Below are positions 1 to 8,700 of a DNA stretch of 24,287 bases, piece by piece. The stretch is from Corallochytrium limacisporum (Eukaryota > Opisthokonta). Position 1 is the first letter of the stretch; every line of letters begins with the position of its first letter. The notes beneath the pieces were generated by a model that had not been told where the DNA came from, did no database searches, and worked only from the letters and a program-made list of their open reading frames with translations. The stretch covers positions 68,461 to 92,747 of the forward strand of contig PDIP01000102.1 in assembly GCA_002811645.1 (NCBI GenBank). Reading direction: 5' to 3'. Both the position numbers and the translations under genes were made by a program.

Positions 1-572
1 ATATATTTTCGAACGAAAATTTTGGTTGGATACGGAGTATACATTCAACTCAGAGGATAGTATGGTCTTCGCTTGCACTCTTTCCCGTTAGAATTTCCCG
101 GTTCCGGAGTCCCCGCCCGCGCCCCGGGGGGGGGGGCGGGCCGGCCAGCGGCGAGCTCGTGGGGTGGGGAGGGGGGACGGCGAAGCCGGCTAATGCGAGC
201 CGGGGAACCCTCCCGAGCGAGGGGGTGGGCCGAGCAAAACCCGAGCGACCCAGAACTCGCCAACGCAGAGGCCGAGAAAGTCAGAAGTGATCCAAGCGAG
301 GGGCTAGCGCGAGTGGTGGTGGGGGGGGGTTTGATCCGCAGCAACAGAGCGCAAGAGAAAGGACAGCCTGCGGGTCTCTCAATGCGACCAAGCTGTGGTC
401 CTGCTACTGTGTCATAGGATCCGCGGTCTCTTCGTACAGCTGTTTGAAAGTTGTAATTTTGGATGGTAGTGATAAACAGCTAGTCGGTCGCATAAGCGAT
501 AAAGGAAAGATAACAGGATAATTACCGCTCAAGCTGGGGCACGAAGACACACACACATAAATACATTCCAGG
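1..572. other. Gene-free GC-rich region upstream of the ORP gene
   Basis: No convincing gene is seen. Positions 100-360 are very G-rich, with G runs of 11 at 126-136 and 9 at 321-329. Overlapping open frames on both strands here are G/P/R/A-rich low-complexity translations and look like composition artefacts. From about 420 onward the base composition becomes mixed and ends in a short CA run near 550. The stretch probably holds the promoter and 5' UTR of the gene starting at 676; no TATA box is obvious. Confidence 0.6.
122..136 (+). repeat. C4G11 homopolymer tract
   Basis: Four C are followed directly by eleven G (122-125, 126-136). It is one of several C(3-6)G(11-12) tracts in the gene-free DNA of this window; the others are at 8538-8554 and 11265-11279. 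Confidence 0.85.
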
Positions 573-620
573 ATGGGTCATGGTCGGCTTTGCCCAGAGT
601 AAGAAACCATGAAGCCATAG
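573..620 (+). promoter_or_regulatory. Two minimal upstream ORFs in the putative ORP 5' leader
   Basis: Two short ATG-initiated frames precede the main start. One runs 573-602 (nine codons, then TAA) and one runs 609-620 (three codons, then TAG). Both end before the main ATG at 676, so a scanning ribosome would have to leak past or reinitiate. Whether they lie in the mature mRNA depends on the transcription start, which cannot be seen. A GTAAG at 599-603 could alternatively be a splice donor that removes part of this leader. Confidence 0.4.
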
Positions 621-675
621 AGCGTCCATTTCAGTGAATAGTCTGGGTAGAGGCAGCAGTCAAGAACAGTTGAAA

Positions 676-2979
676 ATGGCAGCTTACGGTGCAGGAGCAG
701 CAGGGACGCGAATCTCTGGCAACCAGGATCTAGTGTCACCAAAGACGCGCATCCGCGTATCCATTGTAAAGCCTGTGATGGAGGGCGCATTGATGAAATG
801 GACAAACTATCTCAGCGGATGGCAGAGCCGGCTCTTTGTGGTAGATGGACATTCGGGACAAGTTTCTTACTTTATGAATAGGAAGGATCGATTTGCAGGA
901 CAGGCTCGCGGATGTATTGAGGCCATGGACATGCGCATTACGAATGGCCAGGAGCGCACGTCGTTCAACATCGTTACTCCAGATCAAACCTGGCATGTCA
1001 AGGCAGACAGTGTCAAAGAACGCGATGCATGGCTTCAGACATTGATCCAATTGAAACAGACATTCAGCGGGGATGGCCCGCTACCATCCGGTGAGAAACT
1101 CAGTAGTGTAGAGAGGAAGAGCCGTGAAAGCTTGCAAGGAACCACGCCCGCCACATCCATTATGGGCGTAGGTAATGGACTCAAGGTTGGACACAAGAGA
1201 GGGATGTCTATTGATGATCAGGGAAATCCATTGCCGGCGCTGCAGAGCGTGAAAAAGTTGCACCGACAGACACTAGACAAGCTCTTTACTGCAGAGGCCT
1301 ATGCCAATGTGGTTGAGCAGCAGATGGAACTTCTGATTAAGCGTGCTGAAGAAGGGGAACCATTCAATGAGGAACAAGGTCAGGTTTTCCGTAGCAATAT
1401 GAACTCAGTATTCCGTAGCATCCGGGAGGCAATAAACACAATTCAAAGGGAGGTGGAACCGGGTCAGAAAGGACACCAGAGGCAGCCATCAGAGGGATCC
1501 CTTTATTCTGATGCACGATCTGCTGGTGTGAATGATATCCGCAGCCCCCTCAGTGCGTCAGGCGAGCCTGAGGTGGCGTCTGATATTCCTACCACTTGGA
1601 TGGAGTCATTGAATGCGATGAGCGTTGGGGACGAGGCCCTGTTCTTTGATGCATTAGACACTGCAGATTTTGATATGGGAGACGAAGCCAGAAAGGAAGA
1701 AAGTGACATGAGCAGTGAAGAGGGTGAGCAGCAAAAATCAAAAGCAGCCGTCCGTCGCAGTCACAGCGAACGGTTGCTCCAGGGACATCATGAGCTGATG
1801 GAGGACATGGACGACGAGGAAGATGATGAGGAGGGTGCATCTGAACAACGCAGCGTAATCATGGAGCTTCTAAGTCAGCTGCGTATCGGCATGGACCTTA
1901 GTCGAGTGACTTTGCCAATTTTCATCCTAGAGCGGCGATCGCTTCTGGAAATGTACGCTGACTTCATGGCCCATCCCGACTTCTTTAGCCAGATTCCCAT
2001 GTTTCAAACTCCAGAGGCTCGTTTCATGGGTGCAGCTCGTTGGTTCCTGACCATGTTCCACGCGGGCAAGAAAGACATTGCAAAGAAACCCTACAACCCT
2101 ATTCTGGGAGAGGTGCTCCGATGCGCCTACGACCTGCGCGACAAAGACCTCGGTTTCATAACTTACATTGGTGAGCAAGTGAGTCATCACCCGCCAATAA
2201 CAGCCTTCTACTTTGAGAACCAGCAGCAACGGATGCACTTGGAGGCACATATCTGGACCAAGAGCAAATTCTACGGCACCAGTGTCGGCGTGATGAACGT
2301 TGGTAGTGGTCGATTGTGGCTCGACGAATTCAGTGAAATGTATCAGTTCAATTTTCCGGCGGCGTACGCTCGGTCGATCCTGACGGTACCGTGGATTGAA
2401 CTCGGTGGACAGGCGACGATTCAGTGTCCGCAATCGAACATGAAGCTGGAACTGAACTTCCACACAAAGCCAGTCTTTGGAGGCTCAAAACATAAGATGA
2501 CGGGCTCGATCACGCGGGATGGTATTGAGCTCTTCGAGGTGAATGGCAACTGGAACGGAAAGATCACGCTCGCTCCAGCCTCGAAACGTCCGGTCGACCC
2601 TGCCATGATGAAGCCATTTTCCTTGGACATTGGAGCTCCCGGACGGGAGAGTGACGGTGACGGCACGGAATACTTTCACACCAAACAGCTACCTGTGTAT
2701 CGCAAGCTTGTGCGACCCTTAGACGAGCAGGAGCCGCACGAAAGTCGAGTTGTGTGGGATAAAGTCACTCGAGCCCTGCGCCAACGAAACATTGATGTGG
2801 CAAGTGAATGCAAGTTTCAACTTGAGCAGCACCAGCGTGAACTCAAGGCAGAACGTATTGAGAAGGGTATAGAATGGAAGCAGCGGCACTTCTACTGGGA
2901 CAAGATTAGAGAGATCTGGCGCTTTGCCGAGAACACCGTGCCACCACCACCGGAGTCATTACTGATGGTCTCTGAGTAA
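676..2979 (+). CDS. Oxysterol-binding protein-related protein (PH + FFAT-like + ORD)
   Basis: This encodes a 767-residue lipid-transfer protein of the OSBP/ORP family, which exchanges sterols or phosphatidylserine for PI4P at membrane contact sites. A PH domain spans about 34-130 and would bind phosphoinositides on the acceptor membrane. A FFAT-like motif, LFFDALD at 322-328 preceded by GDEA, would bind ER VAP proteins. The ORD domain runs from about 393 to the end, with the KKPYNPILGE motif at 470 onward and the family fingerprint EQVSHHPP at 500-507; H504 and H505 are the expected PI4P phosphate ligands. An acidic segment (MEDMDDEEDDEEGA) precedes the ORD. The start chosen is the first in-frame ATG, in AAAATGG context; the open frame extends 14 codons upstream only with a GTG. 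Domain order and length match the long PH-containing ORPs (OSBP/ORP1/ORP4 type). No intron is visible. It is convergent with the next gene. Confidence 0.95.
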   Translation: MAAYGAGAAGTRISGNQDLVSPKTRIRVSIVKPVMEGALMKWTNYLSGWQSRLFVVDGHSGQVSYFMNRKDRFAGQARGCIEAMDMRITNGQERTSFNIVTPDQTWHVKADSVKERDAWLQTLIQLKQTFSGDGPLPSGEKLSSVERKSRESLQGTTPATSIMGVGNGLKVGHKRGMSIDDQGNPLPALQSVKKLHRQTLDKLFTAEAYANVVEQQMELLIKRAEEGEPFNEEQGQVFRSNMNSVFRSIREAINTIQREVEPGQKGHQRQPSEGSLYSDARSAGVNDIRSPLSASGEPEVASDIPTTWMESLNAMSVGDEALFFDALDTADFDMGDEARKEESDMSSEEGEQQKSKAAVRRSHSERLLQGHHELMEDMDDEEDDEEGASEQRSVIMELLSQLRIGMDLSRVTLPIFILERRSLLEMYADFMAHPDFFSQIPMFQTPEARFMGAARWFLTMFHAGKKDIAKKPYNPILGEVLRCAYDLRDKDLGFITYIGEQVSHHPPITAFYFENQQQRMHLEAHIWTKSKFYGTSVGVMNVGSGRLWLDEFSEMYQFNFPAAYARSILTVPWIELGGQATIQCPQSNMKLELNFHTKPVFGGSKHKMTGSITRDGIELFEVNGNWNGKITLAPASKRPVDPAMMKPFSLDIGAPGRESDGDGTEYFHTKQLPVYRKLVRPLDEQEPHESRVVWDKVTRALRQRNIDVASECKFQLEQHQRELKAERIEKGIEWKQRHFYWDKIREIWRFAENTVPPPPESLLMVSE

Positions 2980-3174
2980 GCACGCTTGAAAAGTTTGTGT
3001 AAAAAAATATAAACTTAAGTGTATTCAAAGTATTATGCTCCAGGACGGCAATATTCAAACGATGTCGTTGAAATCAAAGTTGACTGCGATGGTACATACC
3101 ATTTGTACAGATGGCAAGTCACGCGAATCGATGATGTCTGTGATCAGAGGACATTGTTTGGATGTCTATGAACG
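2980..3174. other. Convergent 3' intergenic region
   Basis: Only 195 bp separate the two facing stop codons (TAA of the ORP gene, TGA of the SCAPER-like gene). No canonical AATAAA is seen on the plus strand; AAATATAAA at 3005-3013 is the nearest poly(A)-signal-like sequence. The two 3' UTRs may overlap. Confidence 0.5.
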
Positions 3175-6100
3175 TCATTCCGCATACAGCCGCTCAAGTT
3201 CCTTCCACTCTGCCACCGGCACAGGCATGCGCTGTGGCAGATTGTAGAATTCCCTCGGCAATTCCGGCCACGGTGAGCCATTGTCGCCTGTGCCGTCGTT
3301 CTTGAGATGCATCGCTATGGTGTCGCAATCCGGGTCGCTATAAAGCGCGATCTGCTTGGCTACGTATTCTGCGAGGGTCCTCGAACTGATTGTTTGGCTG
3401 ACGATGCGCAAATTGTCATCATTGAAGTAGGTCGCGCTTAATAAAGTGGGGAACAGCAGCGTCATTCCGCAGTAGTCGGTGAAGTACTCGACCGGTAGTT
3501 CGGCGAGGAGTGAGGCCAGCGGACGTTTGCTGCAGAAGCGGCGCGTGAGCTGCTGGCGGTGGTCTTGCATATTGGCAAAGATGCCCAGTAGGTACACAGT
3601 GCAGTGCAGAATTGGGCGCACGCTAGCATCCAAAAGGTGCTTTGCATGGTCCAGGATGAAGCTCGTCATGTGGCAGATCTGGTATGCCACGGTTGGCTCC
3701 GTGAAGACCGAGGTCATTGTGTCTGGCACATAGTGCCTTAACTGTACCATAGTGCGCAACCCTGCGTTGACTAGCGGCATGGTTTCCCTTGCAAACGGAG
3801 TATCAGCGTTAGTAACCCTCAGGCTGGTACCCGTGCTGCTGAGCTGACCACTGAAGAGTAAACTGCAGACCATAGGCACAATGCCCAAGCCTGCAGACTG
3901 ATCGACGACTTCCCTAAATTTCGTAATGTCCTCTTCGTCGTTTTGTGGAAGGTAGCGCTGAATGGATGCTAGGCGACGTGCTGTGCAACCAATACAGGCC
4001 AGAGTTCTAGCCACCAAGGCACGCATGGCCTTTCGCTCAGCAGATCTCTGACTGTTCTTGTCCTCGTCCTTGTCGTTGCTTGTCTTTCCTTTCAAAATAC
4101 TATCAGCCTGAACCATGATGTGATGAACCTGGTGGAACAAACCCATGGCTACCGAGTAGCCAATCAGATCCGCGTCCATTTGCGCAAGCATATTGTCGTC
4201 GTTCTTTCCAGCCTTTGCAGGGCTTACCCTGTTCTTGTTCTGTTCACCATCAACCACATCGTATGAGCGGCGGGCACCCAGAAGAGCCGAAAGTACGTCC
4301 AAATATCCAGCAGCTGTCTTGATCAACTCCGGACTCACCGGAAGAAAAGCTTCAGAGTTGATCGATCCCAATAAGCTGTTTATGGAACCGAGAGTAGACA
4401 CAGTGAGGTTCACCACACGAAGACCGAATTCATTGCCTGCAAGCACCGAGGCTGCAACTCGTTTGGTCTGATTCTGGGTTGCACCGGACGGTTGATCAAG
4501 CTTAAGGCCCAACTGTTCCGCCATCTGACGGGCAGCCTCCTGACCACGAGCCTTCGCTTGAGCATCGAATGGCTGGATTGTTGCGTTCAATAAGAATTCA
4601 AGCAGCCAATGGGAAGTGAATAATCTGGCCTCCAAGGGCAAAGATTCCCATTGCTCCTCTACAATCTCCGCAAGCTCCAAACAGTGTGCCTTTTCAAGGT
4701 CCATTCCATTGATGCCTTGCACAGCCTTCACCGCATCACGTAATTTTGCAAGAATCACATCGGTAGGCAATTCAGTCCTGTTCTTTCCAGTTCCCGCATT
4801 GTTGACACGCTTAAGAGAAGCTCGTACGGTTTGAATGGTCTGTTGTGCCCTTTCCTGTTCGATTGTTGTAGATTTACAGGTCTCAGCTGCTTGCTGTCGG
4901 CCCCGGATCCGTTGCCGCAATCGTCGAATGCGCTTTTGATTCTGCTTGACCCATATGCCTGTGTCCATGAAGGTGGCAATGGATAAATCGCTCACCTTGT
5001 CGAAAACAAAGGGACTGACCACACTGCTGCGGGGACTCATGGGCGCTGCGGAACCCACACGCTTCGGAGTGTGCGGTCTCGAAGAAGAGCGGCCAGCAGC
5101 GGGTGAACCGCTGCGAGATCGACGACTAATGGAAGGCGATGACTTCCCAGTCGCAATTGAAGTCGAATTCTGTCCACTAGATCCTCTTGTGCCAAATGCA
5201 GAGCCACGGAGCACACGTCGCACTTCTCGGTCTTCGTCGACGCTGCTGCATTCGCTCCAATGGGTTCGTGCAGGACCGCGTGGTCCAAAGCAGGAAACAA
5301 TTGGTGGTTTGAAGGAACCATCAAACGTGACACTCGTGTTGGAAGCCGATGGAGTACCAACACTGCTTTCAATATCGGTACCATCGCCTTCAGTGATGGA
5401 CATAGAAGACCGTTTGATGAGAGCGCGATTATGTTTCTTACCGAACACATGTGCAGCCATCTGTTCCGCCGATATGATCATCGTGCACACATGGCACATA
5501 TACTCCTGCTGTGTGATTGGGGACAGATCATGTTCCGTCAGAAATGCTTCTTCATCGGCAGTCAGGTTTGACACTGGGGTGTTAATCATGCTTCGGTTTC
5601 CAAACGTTATGCTCTTCGCTCTCCGAAGTTCCATCTGTAGCCTATGGCGCTCGGAACCTGCGCGCATCTTCTCGTTGAGCTCTCGCTGCAGTCGTTCCGC
5701 TTTCTCCATTTCCATTGTCAGCTTACGTTTGAGGATTTCTTCCACCTTGGACCGACTATTTTGTTCCCGCAGAGCCCGTTCGCTCTCACGAATACTTTCT
5801 GCCTGCTGCTGACGGTCATGGCGCTTCTGCTGAATATTTTCAAGCCATTCATTGAGTTCACAGTCTGTAGTCTTCCTCCTTTCAGCGACCGCTTCATCTC
5901 GAGCCCTCCGTGCCTGCATCTTTGCACGCCGATTTTCTTCGAGCTCTTGCACTCGTTCCTGAGCCATAGCTTCACGTTGTTCGATCTCTGCCGTTTTGAC
6001 TCGCTGCTCCATGTTATTGATAAAGCGAATTTCTGAAATCTTCAAGTCCTCATCATGTGCCTTTCGAATGCGCTCTTGGATAACGGCTTCACGATTACGA

Positions 6101-7575
6101 TCAGCCTTTTCCTGCTTGCTCTCAAGCTCGGCGAGCTTTGCTTGACGCATTCGTTCACGCTCGTTCACAACGTCTTGTACTTTTTGCGAATCTTGACGGA
6201 GGCGCTGGAGCCTTTCCGCAGTCCGCTGCGCACGGAGAAGAGCAGCTTTCTCTTGCTTCCGCTGTTGCTGTGCTTTGCGCTGTTCAGCGACCCTTTCATC
6301 ATCCTCCCGAGGACTGTGGGTCAGTGGGAGCACGTTGTTCACACGAGCTGGGCTACCGTCACGATTGTCTGTGGTGGCCTTGGGGTTCAACTGAATTTCC
6401 CATGCATTGGCCTTGGGCACGCTCTGCCTTGCAGCAACTTCTTCAGTTGCAGCCTGGTGGGCCTGTTGATCCAATTCAACAGCATCTGCCCAAGACAATC
6501 GCATGTCTGGTTGTAAGGCAGGTCGAGATACCTCATCCTCAACCACGATTTTCCGTTCGGTTCGTGTCGCATCGGTCTGACCATGGTCTCGTCTTGATTC
6601 AATGGGATCCTCCTCTAGGTGCGGAGGACATCCTTCCGTTTGAGTATCTCTGTCCAAAGTTCTCCCCACTTCGTCACCAGTAACTTCACAAGATTTTGAC
6701 ATCTCCTGGGCAGTATCGCTAAAGTGGTCACTGAACGTGCCCAGCAGTTCACCCATTTCCTCTCCAAGTTTTACGTTGGCCTCTTCTTCAATGACGCGAT
6801 TGATGTCATAGATGACTTTGTGCAATGTCTGAATCAAGTTCTTGAGGTCATTCGCTTTTTTCTCCGACAGATTTGCCACGTTTGCGAGCTTATCTACCGA
6901 AGAAGGAGAACCGGACGGAAGGGATTTGATCGTGTCAGCATCCGTACCGTCACCTTCGACCGATTTTTTACCAGTTTGCATCTCCTCTTGCACAGACTTC
7001 AAGTTTGAGCAAGGCGTGGCGGCTTGTAAAGGATCCAGTCCTCTGCGTTTGGCCACTGGACTCGGATCCTCGCTCCTCCAGCCAGTCTGAATGTGCATGA
7101 CCCTTGCAGGCTTCGGGATGCCTGACGCGGGTCTCGGTTTCGCTGCTGCACTTGCATACGTACTGCCTTTCGACTGTGGGACAGCCTGGACAGGTGACCC
7201 GCCAGCGGGTGGTGACCCGCCAACGGGTGGTGACGCTACTTGCGTCTGGTGTACAGGACGTTCTTGCTGCTGTTGTTGACACTGCTCCTGTTGCGTTTCT
7301 TTAAATTTTGTCAGAATCTGCTGTTGTTGCTGTTGTGCAGCTGCCCTCTTCTGTGCCGCCCTTGCTCCTGCAGATGGCCTACGCCTCTTTGCTTTTCTGG
7401 GGACCTCCTGATTCTGTAGGGTGTCATTTGATCCACTACCAGACCGACGGCTAGACCTGTTCACCTTCTGCCAGTCGCTCTCGCCGTCGTGCACCAGCGG
7501 CTCAAGAGGCACTGTCCATGCGGACAAGACCCGATCATGTGGGTTGCTATCCGCAGGAATTGACATAACAGCCAT
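3175..7575 (-). CDS. SCAPER: SCAPER-like protein (coiled coil, C2H2 finger, helical C-terminus)
   Basis: The product has 1466 residues, close to human SCAPER (about 1400), an ER-associated protein that binds cyclin A2 and has been linked to cilia and translation. In order: a basic, disordered N-terminus; Q-rich stretches at about 78-107; a SWADAVE element near 360, matching the SWAD motif of the SCAPER N-terminal domain; a long charged coiled coil at about 420-655 (E/R/Q/K-rich); and a C2H2 finger with C694, C697, H709 and H715 (C-x2-C-x11-H-x5-H, with the GKKH ending typical of U1/matrin-like fingers and of SCAPER). A Ser/Arg/Pro-rich linker follows. The long helical C-terminal region from about 930 includes SHWLLEFLLNATIQPFDAQ and LLFPTLLSATYFNDDN, which resemble conserved SCAPER segments. 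The start is the upstream-most ATG of the frame, with a second ATG three codons later. The assignment rests on domain order and motif recall, not on an alignment. No intron is seen in 4.4 kb. Confidence 0.85.
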   Translation of the reverse strand: MAVMSIPADSNPHDRVLSAWTVPLEPLVHDGESDWQKVNRSSRRSGSGSNDTLQNQEVPRKAKRRRPSAGARAAQKRAAAQQQQQQILTKFKETQQEQCQQQQQERPVHQTQVASPPVGGSPPAGGSPVQAVPQSKGSTYASAAAKPRPASGIPKPARVMHIQTGWRSEDPSPVAKRRGLDPLQAATPCSNLKSVQEEMQTGKKSVEGDGTDADTIKSLPSGSPSSVDKLANVANLSEKKANDLKNLIQTLHKVIYDINRVIEEEANVKLGEEMGELLGTFSDHFSDTAQEMSKSCEVTGDEVGRTLDRDTQTEGCPPHLEEDPIESRRDHGQTDATRTERKIVVEDEVSRPALQPDMRLSWADAVELDQQAHQAATEEVAARQSVPKANAWEIQLNPKATTDNRDGSPARVNNVLPLTHSPREDDERVAEQRKAQQQRKQEKAALLRAQRTAERLQRLRQDSQKVQDVVNERERMRQAKLAELESKQEKADRNREAVIQERIRKAHDEDLKISEIRFINNMEQRVKTAEIEQREAMAQERVQELEENRRAKMQARRARDEAVAERRKTTDCELNEWLENIQQKRHDRQQQAESIRESERALREQNSRSKVEEILKRKLTMEMEKAERLQRELNEKMRAGSERHRLQMELRRAKSITFGNRSMINTPVSNLTADEEAFLTEHDLSPITQQEYMCHVCTMIISAEQMAAHVFGKKHNRALIKRSSMSITEGDGTDIESSVGTPSASNTSVTFDGSFKPPIVSCFGPRGPARTHWSECSSVDEDREVRRVLRGSAFGTRGSSGQNSTSIATGKSSPSISRRSRSGSPAAGRSSSRPHTPKRVGSAAPMSPRSSVVSPFVFDKVSDLSIATFMDTGIWVKQNQKRIRRLRQRIRGRQQAAETCKSTTIEQERAQQTIQTVRASLKRVNNAGTGKNRTELPTDVILAKLRDAVKAVQGINGMDLEKAHCLELAEIVEEQWESLPLEARLFTSHWLLEFLLNATIQPFDAQAKARGQEAARQMAEQLGLKLDQPSGATQNQTKRVAASVLAGNEFGLRVVNLTVSTLGSINSLLGSINSEAFLPVSPELIKTAAGYLDVLSALLGARRSYDVVDGEQNKNRVSPAKAGKNDDNMLAQMDADLIGYSVAMGLFHQVHHIMVQADSILKGKTSNDKDEDKNSQRSAERKAMRALVARTLACIGCTARRLASIQRYLPQNDEEDITKFREVVDQSAGLGIVPMVCSLLFSGQLSSTGTSLRVTNADTPFARETMPLVNAGLRTMVQLRHYVPDTMTSVFTEPTVAYQICHMTSFILDHAKHLLDASVRPILHCTVYLLGIFANMQDHRQQLTRRFCSKRPLASLLAELPVEYFTDYCGMTLLFPTLLSATYFNDDNLRIVSQTISSRTLAEYVAKQIALYSDPDCDTIAMHLKNDGTGDNGSPWPELPREFYNLPQRMPVPVAEWKELERLYAE
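7193..7234 (-). repeat. 18-bp tandem repeat inside the SCAPER-like gene
   Basis: The unit ggtgacccgccarcgggt occurs twice (7193-7210 and 7211-7228, one mismatch) plus six bases of a third copy. On the coding strand it gives an SPPxGG repeat around residues 114-128, next to Q-rich runs. This is an in-frame expansion in a disordered N-terminal region and probably length-variable. Confidence 0.85.
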
Positions 7576-8700
7576 TGGTAAATATTTAGTGGCTACAAAT
7601 CAAGTTATGTGCACATAATTTCCATTGCGTCTCTCATAGTAATTCACACTATGCTGTCGTCGAGCACCGGGCATCAGACGATAACCGTGTATAAAACTCA
7701 CAATCCATTTATTGAGACGTGATTGACGGCATGCGATTGAAGTACCCATAGTTTGTGTTTCACATTCAAGAGACAGGAGCTAGAAAGATCGTCAATAACA
7801 ACTTAAGAAGTCAAAGAAGAAGCGGAATGTACTAGAATCTTGGCAATTTTCTGTTTCAGGAAAGGAACCTCTTGATTCCGAGTGGGGGTGCGGACACCGA
7901 ACTGCGCTTGGCTCCCGATCTCTGTGCGGAGTCCCTCTCTTAAAGAGTCCAAGCACAGCGATTCAACCGTCACTATGCCATACGTTTTCTATGGCAATTT
8001 CAAGTTTCCATTGATTTTTCCAAAATGCACCCCTCTGGTCCGTCGGGTTCCCACCGTTGGCTTTTCTCAAAGTCCCGCTCGGGTCCCCACCCCCCCCCCT
8101 TCCTTACGAGTCGCAGCCAAGCTCCACTCGATCTCCCGCTTTTCCGTACACTGCTTGTTCCTTACGGGCCTGTGTGCCCGCTCTCAGGTTTTCGGCGCGT
8201 AAAATTCCGCCAAGGCCAACTCCCCCCGTGGTGTTCCCCTGCTCGGAGAACTAAATAGGACCATCAACAAAAACCCAGTTAATTATTAGGCCCCGAAATC
8301 GCGTTCGAACGCAGAAAGCGAGGGCGGGCGGACGGGCAGGATCGCAAAATTCGAAGGGCCCTGAACCGACGATTCCCGGCAGTCAAAGTACCGAGGGCTC
8401 CGTAGCAACCGGACCCCCCTTTCTCCCCCTTACCTCCCCTCCCGCCCTTTTCTTTGCGTGCCCTCCATTTGGAGTCCATTTCTCCGGACCCTCTCAGTGT
8501 CCGAACGGCCTGCCTCATTTTACCACCGCCGCCCCCGCCCCCCGGGGGGGGGGGAGGGACAGTATGCTTTGGGCCGTGCAGTTGATTGCAGAACTGATGG
8601 TTGGTACATCTACTGATGGCGGCCGTGCACCAAAGACGACAAACTAAGCCCAACGACATGAAAATTTGCTTTCTTTATCTTTTTGACTCAATAGGAGAAT
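7576..8700. other. Gene-free region between two minus-strand genes
   Basis: This 1.1-kb stretch holds the promoter side of the SCAPER-like gene (near 7576-7850) and the 3' side of the hydrogenase gene (near 8700). A perfect 14-bp palindrome, TTATGTGCACATAA, lies at 7605-7618, about 30 bp upstream of the SCAPER-like ATG. Positions 7880-8560 are C-rich, with C10 at 8090-8099 and C6G11 at 8538-8554. No tRNA or convincing small ORF was found; frames at 7882-8258 and 8279-8659 are P/S/G/R-rich low-complexity translations. Confidence 0.55.
8538..8554 (+). repeat. C6G11 homopolymer tract
   Basis: Six C (8538-8543) are followed by eleven G (8544-8554), preceded by further C-rich sequence (ccgccgcccccg). 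It has the same C-then-G architecture as the tracts at 122-136 and 11265-11279. Confidence 0.85.

Noticed and set aside
5-20. ATTTTCG-AA-CGAAAAT inverted repeat at the left edge
   Set aside because: Seven-base arms are common by chance in AT-rich DNA and no repeat partner or function is evident.
73-417. Overlapping frames on both strands at the left end
   Set aside because: Gly/Pro/Arg/Ala-rich translations from a G-rich block, with no start context or motif.
4946-5812. Open plus-strand frame of 288 codons antisense to the SCAPER-like gene
   Set aside because: It is opposite a well-supported gene; its composition (R/S/L-rich) mirrors the coding strand and no motif is seen.
8295-8315. GTTCGAAC sequence resembling a tRNA T-loop/B box
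   Set aside because: The flanking bases do not form a five-pair T stem on either strand and no acceptor or anticodon arms can be fitted.
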